A stretch of 36,788 bases of DNA. Source: a virus. Every line of letters begins with the position of its first letter. The stretch's first letter is position 1. The position numbers and the translations under genes were made by a program. The notes under the pieces are model-generated. The model had not been told where the DNA came from. It made no database searches and saw nothing but the letters and a program-made list of their open reading frames with translations. The stretch is from the IMG/VR virus record IMGVR_UViG_3300050821_011929, positions 1 to 36,788 of that record, one strand, 5' to 3'. Of this stretch, positions 23,988 through 30,153 are shown in pieces.

Positions 23988-24027
23988 TCCTAATGCTTAG
24001 CGGGTTTGAACCGTTACTATGGGTATG
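23982..24027 (+). promoter_or_regulatory. Shared promoter module, copy 2
   Basis: GAATAGTCCTAATGCTTAGC begins the module, and TACTAT follows as a -10-like box 4 bases before the ATG at 24025. The core GCGGGT is in inverted orientation relative to copies 1 and 3. Confidence 0.65.
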
Positions 24028-24243
24028 ACCAAAAACCTATTCGAAGTTCGTGATTCTAACGGCAACCTAATGAACCTGGGTGCGATCCTGGGCGGGCCCG
24101 ATGCCCTGCTGGCCCTGCGGGTTCACAATGCGATTCAATTCCTGTCTGCTGAACCGATGGCAGTTTCCTGCAATCTGGATTCGGGGCACCTAGTTTCGCG
24201 GGCCCCAGTCCAGGGGTTTTTCAACGGGCCCGATCAGGAGTGA
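24025..24243 (+). CDS. Small cargo protein 1, unknown function
   Basis: This 72-residue protein begins MTKNLFEVRDSNGN. It has a helical, hydrophobic middle (LGAILGGPDALLALRVHNA) and a more polar end. I chose the second ATG (24025) because it is the one that aligns with the only ATG in module copies 1 and 4; the first ATG (24019) overlaps the -10-like box. A strong terminator follows the stop within 20 bases. The compact promoter-gene-terminator unit is typical of phage morons. Confidence 0.6.
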   Translation: MTKNLFEVRDSNGNLMNLGAILGGPDALLALRVHNAIQFLSAEPMAVSCNLDSGHLVSRAPVQGFFNGPDQE

Positions 24244-24259
24244 AAACCCCAAGCAAAGC

Positions 24260-24284
24260 AACCCCCGGCAGCGGGGGTTTTTTT
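24260..24284 (+). terminator. Rho-independent terminator
   Basis: AACCCCCG and CGGGGGTT form a perfect 8-base stem with a GCAG loop, followed by a run of seven T at 24278-24284. It closes the first cargo unit. Confidence 0.9.
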
Positions 24285-24304
24285 GTGTCTTTACATAACG
24301 GTGT

Positions 24305-24350
24305 AAATAGTCCTAATGCTTGCCCGCTTAGAACCGATACTATGGGTATG
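24305..24350 (+). promoter_or_regulatory. Shared promoter module, copy 3
   Basis: AAATAGTCCTAATGCTTGCC begins the module, with TACTAT 4 bases before the ATG at 24348. Core GCCCGCT as in copy 1. It lies ~20 bases after the previous terminator, so it is an independent promoter. Confidence 0.65.
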
Positions 24351-24485
24351 AAAATAAACTTGTTAGCGATCGGTGGGGTGGTGGGGTTGGTTTCGTTTTT
24401 GGTGGTTCAGTTTTTACATGCCATGCAGCCTTTGTTTTCCCAGGTTGATGTTGCGAACCAAATTTTAACACAAGCCTTGAAATAA
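24348..24485 (+). CDS. Small membrane cargo protein 2
   Basis: This 45-residue protein (MKINLLAIGGVVGLVSFLVV...) has one hydrophobic span at residues ~4-22 and a polar tail ending ILTQALK. The start follows the module alignment; an ATG two codons upstream overlaps the promoter. A terminator lies 36 bases after the stop. No function is known; a membrane role in the lysogen is a reasonable guess. Confidence 0.6.
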   Translation: MKINLLAIGGVVGLVSFLVVQFLHAMQPLFSQVDVANQILTQALK

Positions 24486-24521
24486 GGATCTCTCAGGCCC
24501 CCTGGGCCCCTGGAACTAATC

Positions 24522-24546
24522 ACCCCCGCAGGCAGCGGGGGTTTTT
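24522..24546 (+). terminator. Rho-independent terminator
   Basis: ACCCCCGC and GCGGGGGT form an 8-base stem around AGGCA, followed by TTTTT (24542-24546). It resembles the terminator at 24260, suggesting that the cargo units share ancestry. Confidence 0.9.
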
Positions 24547-24567
24547 GTGTATTTACACAATGGGTGA

Positions 24568-24614
24568 GAATAGTCCTAATGCTTAGCGGGTTTGAACCGA
24601 TACCTATTGATATG
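24568..24614 (+). promoter_or_regulatory. Shared promoter module, copy 4
   Basis: GAATAGTCCTAATGCTTAGC begins the module, TACCTAT is the -10-like part, and the ATG at 24612 ends it. The core GCGGGT is inverted as in copy 2. Confidence 0.65.
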
Positions 24615-24917
24615 AAAATCGCTTTCTTATTCGCAATCGCCTTCCTGGGTGCGGGATCACTGCAGGCCCAGGAAACTGCGGCAGATCACGCCTACATCAT
24701 CAAATACGCCACCGATTTCGGCAGGGTGAATGCCGCATCCTGGCGGGCCTATGGTGATGCCCCTGATTCACCCCAAATCGTTCAGGAATTGGCTGAAATC
24801 ATGGTGGGCTGGGGCTACACAAACCCCAGCGACATCGCAGAGTTTGTGCACACTGCCCAGGCGGCAGCCTTCAAGGCAGATGCCACAATGGACACAATCA
24901 CGGGGCAGCAGCAATGA
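24612..24917 (+). CDS. Small secreted cargo protein 3
   Basis: This 101-residue protein starts with a classical signal peptide (MKIAFLFAIAFLGAGSLQA, cleavage expected after residue 19, before QE). The mature part is acidic and helical with YIIKYATDFGRVNAASWRA and VQELAEIMVGWGY. No family is recognised. It should be exported to the periplasm or envelope and could alter the lysogen surface. A longer frame exists from 24564 but is promoter sequence. It overlaps the following gene as ATGA. Confidence 0.7.
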   Translation: MKIAFLFAIAFLGAGSLQAQETAADHAYIIKYATDFGRVNAASWRAYGDAPDSPQIVQELAEIMVGWGYTNPSDIAEFVHTAQAAAFKADATMDTITGQQQ

Positions 24918-25126
24918 GCATCACCGAATACTTGTCAGCGATCGGCAAAAAGGGCGGGCAGGCTGCTGCCGCGGCAGTGGATACCAAAAAGCGGGCCCAG
25001 GCGGGCGGGCAGGCCCGATGGGCGGGACACAAAAAACTTTCCAAAGCGCAAAAAAACAAGCAACGTCGGGACCGCTGGGCGGCCCATAAGGGGGCCCAGC
25101 CAGCTACCCCAGGGGATCAGGGGTAA
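24914..25126 (+). CDS. Small basic protein with KKGGQ motifs
   Basis: This 70-residue basic protein (ITEYLSAIGKKGGQAAAAAV, later AGGQARWAGHKK and KNKQRRDRWAAHKGA) shares the GKKGG...A..R..G..ARW pattern of small phage and bacterial HTH-like or nucleic-acid-associated proteins. It is coupled to the secreted protein by ATGA overlap. A hairpin terminator lies downstream. Confidence 0.6.
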   Translation: MSITEYLSAIGKKGGQAAAAAVDTKKRAQAGGQARWAGHKKLSKAQKNKQRRDRWAAHKGAQPATPGDQG

Positions 25127-25147
25127 GAGCACCTTCTAGAGTGCCAG

Positions 25148-25188
25148 AAAACGGGCAATCCAGCAAATGGGTTGCCCGTTTTGGTTTT
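25148..25188 (+). terminator. Rho-independent terminator
   Basis: AAAACGGGCAA (25148-25158) pairs perfectly with TTGCCCGTTTT (25172-25182), an 11-base stem with 13-base loop, and T-rich sequence continues to 25188. It ends the third cargo operon. The AT-rich stretch from 25189 to 25363 holds no gene and probably carries the next promoter. Confidence 0.85.
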
Positions 25189-25363
25189 CCTAGGGGTTTT
25201 CCCATTCGGTTCTAAGTGGGTTCCTGTGGGTTTTTAGGATTTTTCGGAAAGTAAAAAAAATATTGAAGCAATATCCCCGGCAGGAACGTATGCTTTAAAA
25301 AAGGAGAAAATCCATAAATTGCTATTCATCGCTATAACCTTGTAATAAATTCCATTACACACA

Positions 25364-25636
25364 ATGCCTAGGCCCAAAACAGCAAAAAAGAAGTTAATTA
25401 GCGTAGGTTCGCTAAAGCTGGAAAAGCGGGATGCAGACGAATTCCTAGAATCCCTGGAATTCTACGGGATTGATTCGATCGCCAACATCCTGCGGCAATG
25501 CGCATTAGCAATCACACGGCATCGGAAACGGGGGGAACACATCAGGTTGCCTCTGCGATTTGAAATGAATGTTGGCCCTGATCCCACTTACAAGGATCCC
25601 CGTGGGCCAGTGATGTTGATTCATAAGGGTGAATGA
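25364..25636 (+). CDS. Paralogous small protein A, possible DNA-binding
   Basis: This 90-residue protein has a basic N-terminus (PRPKTAKKKLISVGSLKLEK), then helices DEFLESLEFYGIDSIANILRQ and ALAITRHRKRGEHI, and a final PLRFEMNV strand. The short strand followed by two helices could be ribbon-helix-helix-like. It is clearly related to the minus-strand gene at 26429-26743. An AT-rich leader (CCTTGTAATAAATTCCATTACACACA) precedes the ATG. Confidence 0.65.
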   Translation: MPRPKTAKKKLISVGSLKLEKRDADEFLESLEFYGIDSIANILRQCALAITRHRKRGEHIRLPLRFEMNVGPDPTYKDPRGPVMLIHKGE

Positions 25637-25689
25637 ACCCGGGTGGTGATCAGGCGGCCCGGGGCGGCCCAGGCGGGCTCGCAGGAAGG

Positions 25690-25756
25690 TTCCCAGGGGG
25701 CAGGTGTTCAGTGATTTCGGCAACGTCTGCCGATTCTATGCCCCACCCCCTGGGAA
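25690..25756. terminator. Nested hairpins between convergent genes
   Basis: TTCCCAGGGGG (25690-25700) and CCCCCTGGGAA (25746-25756) are perfect 11-base arms. Inside the loop TCGGCA-ACGTC-TGCCGA forms a second perfect 6-base stem. The location between converging genes suggests a bidirectional terminator, though no T-run follows. Confidence 0.55.
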
Positions 25757-25763
25757 AGGGTTC

Positions 25764-26423
25764 TTAATGTGTTGTATGCGTCAACACCAGAGAAAGAATC
25801 ATCCCCGCTGCCCCGATTGCCCCGAAAATATATCCAATCACTGCCCCCTGGCTTATTCGCCCTTCAGTTCGGGTGTCGCTGGCAGTTTGTTTGGATGATT
25901 CGGCAGCCTGCATTCGGGATTCGAGTTTGGAAATTAAGTCTTTAATATCCCCGATTTTGCCGTCAAAACCTTCAGCCATCGTGTTGATCACAACCTGCTG
26001 GGCATCAATCTGTTTTGTAAACCCGATTTCGGTTTTTCCCACTGCTTCTTTTGCAGCCTGCAAGGCGGCATCAATCGCTTTGTTTCCGTCAATTTTGGTT
26101 TGCTCAACCCGTGTGTCTCGTTCCCTGAACTGGGTTTCTACTGCTTTGAACATCCCTTCATGAAGGGCTTGCAACTGGCCTACCTGTTCTTTCACTAGCA
26201 GGGGGATTTCATCGGTGCGTTTTTGCACTAGTTCAATCGCTTTATCCATCCCGTTGATACGGGTGGAAACCACCCGATCATTGCCGTTGATTTGCTGCTC
26301 TAAGATTTCCCGAACCGATCTCACTTCCCGTTGAATCTGTGATGTGGTCAGCGGGGATGGATCCGATAATGGGCGGATCTCAACGGGGATGTTTGCAATC
26401 CCTCCGTTTGTTGCATCAGGCAT
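25764..26423 (-). CDS. Coiled-coil phage protein with C-terminal membrane span
   Basis: This 219-residue protein has a polar N-terminus, a long coiled coil across residues ~30-190 (REVRSVREILEQQINGNDR, EMFKAVETQFRERDTRVEQT-type segment, AIDAALQAAKEAVGKTE) and one membrane span at the C-terminus (AVIGYIFGAIGAAGMILSLV). The RERDTRVEQT...DAALQAAKEAV...KQID segment is typical of a family widely present in phages. Its role is not settled; membrane attachment with a long coil suggests structural, lysis-associated or exclusion functions. Confidence 0.8.
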   Translation of the reverse strand: MPDATNGGIANIPVEIRPLSDPSPLTTSQIQREVRSVREILEQQINGNDRVVSTRINGMDKAIELVQKRTDEIPLLVKEQVGQLQALHEGMFKAVETQFRERDTRVEQTKIDGNKAIDAALQAAKEAVGKTEIGFTKQIDAQQVVINTMAEGFDGKIGDIKDLISKLESRMQAAESSKQTASDTRTEGRISQGAVIGYIFGAIGAAGMILSLVLTHTTH

Positions 26424-26428
26424 AAAAT

Positions 26429-26743
26429 TCAGCTTTCACTGTTGTTTTCTCTGTCTACTTGATCGGCTGCCACTGATGCCAAAACGTGCCCGTATTTTTG
26501 TCGTTGCCCGGGTCTGGGTGAGATGGGGGGGCAAACATGGAACCGCAGTGGCTGCATGATGGATTCGCCCGCGGCATGGTGCCTGATCAAGGCAAGGGCA
26601 GCCTGCCGCAAATACATGGCGATTGATTCCCACCCGTAATATTTCAGGGCTGCCTTGAATTTCCCTATGTCAGCCACCCCCATTTTCAGGGTGCCGATAT
26701 TTAATTGGATCTGCTGAGTTTGAGGATCTGATTTTCTGGGCAT
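26429..26743 (-). CDS. Paralogous small protein B, possible DNA-binding
   Basis: This 104-residue protein begins MPRKSDPQTQQIQLNIGTLKM and continues with FKAALKYYGWESIAMYLRQ and AALALIRHHAAGESIMQPLRFHV. Alignment by eye with the protein at 25364 gives the same pattern GtLK...F..aL.yYG..SIa..LRQ.ALA..RH...GE.i..PLRF. ATG 26743 is chosen over an in-frame start three codons upstream. It is six bases upstream of the coiled-coil gene and so in one operon with it. Confidence 0.65.
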   Translation of the reverse strand: MPRKSDPQTQQIQLNIGTLKMGVADIGKFKAALKYYGWESIAMYLRQAALALIRHHAAGESIMQPLRFHVCPPISPRPGQRQKYGHVLASVAADQVDRENNSES

Positions 26744-26807
26744 TGTGAACAAGCGGTGAATAAGTTTTTTTTAGCTCCAATGCAACATAGCAGGGATCAA
26801 GTATTTA

Positions 26808-26830
26808 TGGCAAATCGCCATTGTTTGCCA
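26808..26830. promoter_or_regulatory. Inverted repeat, candidate operator
   Basis: TGGCAAA and TTTGCCA form perfect 7-base arms with a 9-base spacer, upstream of a TATAAT box. It could be bound by the adjacent small protein B or by the HTH paralogues. Confidence 0.45.
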
Positions 26831-26969
26831 ATTTATTCCTATTGCAAAGAGTTACAAATTTTATAATCTTTAAACCCCCTGAAAATGTAATGCCTGCCCA
26901 GGCGGGGGAGTAGCCCTAGGCAAGCGATCGTTGTAAAATGAAAACTTAGAAAAGAGACTTTCGGCAGCC

Positions 26970-27080
26970 ATGAAATCCCCGAACATTGTTTTTTCGGCAG
27001 AGGGCGGGACATCCAGCCCTGATATTTTCCTTTCAATCAGCCTGAACCGTTTGCAGTTCATACGGGTTTTCAGGGAGTAG
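26970..27080 (+). CDS. Possible 36-residue peptide
   Basis: The ATG at 26970 opens 36 codons (MKSPNIVFSAEGGTSS...) ending FRE and TAG at 27078-27080. A purine-rich AGAAAAGAGA lies ~12 bases upstream. Its stop falls inside the second GGGAGTAGCC repeat, which makes a leader or attenuation peptide possible, but coding is uncertain. Confidence 0.3.
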   Translation: MKSPNIVFSAEGGTSSPDIFLSISLNRLQFIRVFRE

Positions 27081-27116
27081 CCTTAGCCCCCTTAGCCTTT
27101 CTCTAAGGTTGCGCAA

Positions 27117-27431
27117 ATGCCCCAGGTGCCCCCGATAGGGGGGCTGCCCGCAGGCTATTCGTGCACTGATCTTGAAGCTGATGCCCGTTATCGCATCGGT
27201 TCAGGGTGCGGGTTGCACGTTAATAAAAAATTGCCTGTTGGGATGAGCCCAGAATACGCCCGCCTGATTCTCATTCGGGCGGCAGGGCTCTTTCATGAAA
27301 TGTCCCGCCTGGATCCCAGGTGTTTTATTCGGAGATTCACCTATCAAGAAAAGGCACTGCTAACGGCAGTGATCGATCTTGATTCAGTGCTGCAATTTCC
27401 GCCATTGCCTTCTAAAGCAAAAACTAAATAG
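27117..27431 (+). CDS. Hypothetical early protein
   Basis: This 104-residue protein starts MPQVPPIGGLPAGYSC. A central part GSGCGLHVNKKLP leads into helices PEYARLILIRAAGLFHEMSR and KALLTAVIDLDSVLQF. No family is recognised. It opens the plus-strand early module and is followed by the phased repeats. Confidence 0.5.
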   Translation: MPQVPPIGGLPAGYSCTDLEADARYRIGSGCGLHVNKKLPVGMSPEYARLILIRAAGLFHEMSRLDPRCFIRRFTYQEKALLTAVIDLDSVLQFPPLPSKAKTK

Positions 27432-27485
27432 CTGCCGTTTAGTTGGCCTATAGCTGCCGTTTAACTACCGTTTAGCTGCCATTTC
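27430..27485 (+). repeat. Iteron-like repeats, 11-bp phased
   Basis: Variants of AGCTGCCGTTTA start at 27430, 27452, 27463 and 27474 (last copy AGCTGCCATTTC), spaced 22, 11 and 11 bases. The copies therefore lie on one face of the helix. They occupy most of the gap before the HTH gene at 27532. Confidence 0.75.
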
Positions 27486-27531
27486 CGCACCCCGGGTTGA
27501 ACGCAAAAAACGCAAAGCTAGCGTTTGCTTC

Positions 27532-27819
27532 ATGGGCAACCCCGTTCTCTTAGATCATACCCAGCGGGCACTGAATACCACAGAGGTTGCAGCTATCATG
27601 GGCCTCAGTATTCGCAGCATTTGTGATCAGGCCCAGGCAGGTTTGATCCCCGGGGCATTCAAACCATCAGCCCGAACCAAAGGCAATAAAAAGGGTAAGG
27701 GCCTGCATTGGAGATTTAATCGAATGATTTTTATGCAGTGGTGGGAACAGCAGCAAACCCCCGGAGTGAAAATCCTTCGGCCAATGCGAAAGGCAAGACC
27801 TAGAAAACTAATACAATGA
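27532..27819 (+). CDS. Helix-turn-helix protein, paralogue of 23417 gene
   Basis: This 95-residue protein (start MGNPVLLDHTQRALNTTEVA) matches the integrase-linked HTH protein along its length: LDHTQ..L.TTEVAAI.G.SIR.I..QAQ.G.IPGAFKP, a basic linker, WRFNR..F.QWWEQQQ.PGV.I.RPMRK. Two copies in different operons suggest that one is the excisionase and the other a transcription regulator, possibly binding the phased repeats 50-100 bases upstream. The TGA overlaps the next ATG. Confidence 0.75.
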   Translation: MGNPVLLDHTQRALNTTEVAAIMGLSIRSICDQAQAGLIPGAFKPSARTKGNKKGKGLHWRFNRMIFMQWWEQQQTPGVKILRPMRKARPRKLIQ

Positions 27820-28100
27820 AAAAGGAACTAAACGAACAAGCAGTAGTGGATCAGTTGAAGGCTAACACAGGGGAATTGTTAGCTGATCGAATTAAGGATG
27901 CGTACAAATTGCGGGATGAAAAAGACAGGATGCGAATCATTGTCACTCATCAGGTTGAACCGAACGAATTCGGGGAAATCGTTTGTAAATCAGGGATCCG
28001 ATTCGGCAAACGGGTGGCGGCAAAAATCGAGCATATCATCGACGGGCATCCTTCCCTTGATCTGGATGCAGCCCCAGCCAACGCAGTAAAGGGGGGATAA
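27816..28100 (+). CDS. Hypothetical early protein
   Basis: This 94-residue protein (MKKELNEQAVVDQLKANTGE...) is helical at the N-terminus with a central strand region RMRIIVTHQVEPNEFGEIV and a basic KRVAAKIEHII segment. No family match. ATGA overlap with the HTH gene and the nuclease six bases downstream place it in the early operon. Confidence 0.55.
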   Translation: MKKELNEQAVVDQLKANTGELLADRIKDAYKLRDEKDRMRIIVTHQVEPNEFGEIVCKSGIRFGKRVAAKIEHIIDGHPSLDLDAAPANAVKGG

Positions 28101-28106
28101 ACCATC

Positions 28107-28550
28107 ATGGGAATCAATCCCATCATTCTGAAAGATGCGGTCCTATCCAAAATGAACCCAGCCGAACGTAAACGGCTGGGGAAGGCGGGACGAACGAGAG
28201 CGGAAATCACCGACAAGCAAAACAGGGACACTGAGAAAACGATTCATAATCAGTGGCTGGGGTTTTGCTTTTCTCACAACATTTACTGCACCCATGCCGC
28301 AATGGATCGCAAATCGACGATCAAGAAAGGACACCTTGATTTCGAATGTTCGAAAAATAATCGGGTGATGTTTATTGAATTCAAGGTGCCACCCCGCGGC
28401 CTAACCCGTGAACAGGAACAGGAAATCGATCGGTTGCGGGCCTGCGGGAACACGGCTGCCTATGTGATCGAAGAACGGGTTCAAGGGGCAGCCATGCGGC
28501 TGGCAATCGAACTGGCAACCCAATTTTTTCAACTGGGGGTAACCCGATGA
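28107..28550 (+). CDS. VRR-NUC domain nuclease
   Basis: This 147-residue protein carries a PD-(D/E)XK VRR-NUC fold. The catalytic set appears as Asp in KKGHLDFE (D78), Glu and Lys in MFIEFKVP (E91, K93), and Gln in LTREQEQEI (Q103), followed by LRACGNTAAYVIEE as the usual end of the domain. The N-terminal ~50 residues are basic and helical. Phage VRR-NUC proteins are often endonucleases or junction-resolving enzymes in replication modules, which fits its place before the recombination genes. It overlaps the next gene as ATGA. Confidence 0.85.
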   Translation: MGINPIILKDAVLSKMNPAERKRLGKAGRTRAEITDKQNRDTEKTIHNQWLGFCFSHNIYCTHAAMDRKSTIKKGHLDFECSKNNRVMFIEFKVPPRGLTREQEQEIDRLRACGNTAAYVIEERVQGAAMRLAIELATQFFQLGVTR

Positions 28551-28930
28551 GCCTGGAGAAGTTTTTCGATGGGTTCGTTTCGATGGGCAATCATTGTGTT
28601 GCTAGTTTTCCAGTGACCGGGGCAGAGGCATTCAATCTGTTGAAAATGTTAGATGTTTGGAATTCTGCCGTGCCCACCCTGCGAATGTGCAAAAAAGAAA
28701 AAGGTGTCGGGGTTGTGGCGGGATGCTCGGATTTTCAGGATCCCCCGTATATGACCGTTTTTTATTGCATCACTTGTGATGGAACGGGGGAAAAGTTAAG
28801 GGCCCGCGGGGTAGTGTTAGTTCCTAAAAATCCGAATCATGAATTGTGTGCCAATAACGCCTTAATGGAATTGAGTGAAATGGTTGCCCTAGAGGCAGCT
28901 AAAAAGGGTTTAAAACTGATTTCTTTATGA
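28547..28930 (+). CDS. Hypothetical early protein with Cys pairs
   Basis: This 127-residue protein contains a LLKMLDVWNSAVPTLRMCKK helix, a beta segment GVGVVAGCSDF, an FYCITCDGTGEKLRAR segment with a CxxC, and a helical end ALMELSEMVALEAAKKGLK. No family is recognised. It is coupled by four-base overlaps on both sides. Confidence 0.5.
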   Translation: MSLEKFFDGFVSMGNHCVASFPVTGAEAFNLLKMLDVWNSAVPTLRMCKKEKGVGVVAGCSDFQDPPYMTVFYCITCDGTGEKLRARGVVLVPKNPNHELCANNALMELSEMVALEAAKKGLKLISL

Positions 28931-29124
28931 ACGAAATGGATTGGTTCTTTTGGTTGGCAGCGGGTGCGGGATTGCTAGTCGGGTTGTCAGCAATCCTGCT
29001 GTCAGTGACAATCCTGATGGTGATGCAAGCCCGGGCCTATCTGCGGGATGCCCGCTCATATCCTCATCGAATGTTGCAACGGGAAACCGACATCAACGGG
29101 CGGCCCAGGCGGGAACGAATTTGA
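28927..29124 (+). CDS. Small membrane protein
   Basis: This 65-residue protein has one long hydrophobic segment (WFFWLAAGAGLLVGLSAILL continuing to residue ~33) and a basic C-terminal tail (RDARSYPHRMLQRETD). The orientation would be N-out/C-in by the positive-inside rule. The function is unknown. It lies in the early operon with four-base coupling. Confidence 0.6.
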   Translation: MNEMDWFFWLAAGAGLLVGLSAILLSVTILMVMQARAYLRDARSYPHRMLQRETDINGRPRRERI

Positions 29125-29137
29125 AACTAAATCTTAC

Positions 29138-29251
29138 ATGAAAACTACCTTACTAATTATTGTATTCGTATTCATTGCCTTTTCGCATGTGTACGGGTTC
29201 ACGATGCCAACCCATCCCCCGCAGGAAACGAAATGGAACACCCAGAACTAA
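29138..29251 (+). CDS. 37-residue peptide with signal-like start
   Basis: The ATG at 29138 opens MKTTLLIIVFVFIAFSHVYG and a short polar tail rich in P and T. The start looks like a signal sequence or membrane anchor. It overlaps the ATPase gene start at 29233 by 19 bases. The function is unknown. Confidence 0.5.
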   Translation: MKTTLLIIVFVFIAFSHVYGFTMPTHPPQETKWNTQN

Positions 29252-30135
29252 CAGGTGCCTTGGCAGGGGTAACATACGGGCGGCAGATCAAACCCATATT
29301 CGTTTGCCTCTACGGGCCTGATGGAGTAGGCAAATCAACCTTTGGTGCCAGTGCGCCGAACCCGGTATTTATCGGCACTGAATCAGGCAGTTTCACTTTA
29401 GAGGCTGCCCGCTTGCCGCAACCTAAATCGATCGGCCAATACATTGGCCAAACCCTGGCCCTGCGGGATCAACCCCACCCTTTCGAGTCAATTATCGTTG
29501 ATTCCCTGGATTGGCTAGAACCCCTGATTTGGAAACAGGTTTGTGCAGAGGGCAAGGTTGAAACCATCGAAAAATATGAACAGGGATATGGCAAAGGCTA
29601 TGTCAGAGCAGCCGAAATCTGGCGGGGAGTGATTAACGAACTGGCAGGGTTAGCCCAGCGATTTCATGTGATCCTGATTGCCCATTCGAAAATCAAAAAG
29701 TTCGATGATCCCAGCCATTCGGCAGCCTATGAACGTTACATTATCGGGATCAATGAACATGCCGCGGCAGTGGTGCGGCAGGCTGTTGATTGCGTTCTGT
29801 TCGCAACCTTCAAGGCTAACGTCAAAACCTTATCGAAAACCAGTGCCCGGGGGATCGGTGATGGGGTGCGGCTGATGTTCAGCCAGCATCGGCCAGCCTT
29901 CGATGCCAAAAACAGGTTCAATCTGCCATTCGAGATGCCCCTGGACTGGGGAACATTCGGGCGAGCAGTAAAGGCTTTCTATGATTCGCCAGTGCCAACC
30001 TGGGCGCCCGCGGCACCTGAACCCACCAATGGCGGGAACCCAGGTGAACCCCTGCCAGAACCGAACCCTGGCGATTCCCTGGGGCTATCTGAAGAGAACG
30101 GGCACGGGCCCATGTTCCCTGAATCGGAAGTTTAA
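29233..30135 (+). CDS. Sak4-like AAA ATPase, recombination
   Basis: This 300-residue RecA-core ATPase has Walker A GPDGVGKST (residues 28-36), Walker B SIIVDSLDW (D90) and IAHSKIKKF as the sensor-type motif. The size and order match phage nucleotide-binding proteins of the AAA_24/Sak4 group, which anneal single-stranded DNA together with an SSB. The C-terminal ~45 residues are Pro/Gly/Asn-rich and disordered. It neighbours an exonuclease and an SSB-like protein, the usual recombination set. Confidence 0.85.
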   Translation: MEHPELTGALAGVTYGRQIKPIFVCLYGPDGVGKSTFGASAPNPVFIGTESGSFTLEAARLPQPKSIGQYIGQTLALRDQPHPFESIIVDSLDWLEPLIWKQVCAEGKVETIEKYEQGYGKGYVRAAEIWRGVINELAGLAQRFHVILIAHSKIKKFDDPSHSAAYERYIIGINEHAAAVVRQAVDCVLFATFKANVKTLSKTSARGIGDGVRLMFSQHRPAFDAKNRFNLPFEMPLDWGTFGRAVKAFYDSPVPTWAPAAPEPTNGGNPGEPLPEPNPGDSLGLSEENGHGPMFPESEV

Positions 30136-30153
30136 CCTGGGGCGGGCGGCATC

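Larger units (their letters stand above)
26744..27116. promoter_or_regulatory. AT-rich divergent control region, 373 bp
   Basis: This region separates the minus-strand pair from the early plus-strand module. It contains an inverted repeat at 26808-26830, a consensus -10 box TATAAT at about 26855 within TTTTATAATC, a duplicated GGGAGTAGCC(C/T)TAG (26906-26919 and 27073-27086), and a possible 36-codon ORF listed separately. It is the most AT-rich stretch in the window, so a promoter and regulator region is likely. Confidence 0.5.

Noticed and set aside
23995-24015. tRNA T-arm-like GGGTTTGAACCG
   Set aside because: It is part of a repeated promoter module, and no acceptor stem, anticodon arm or tRNA fold surrounds it.
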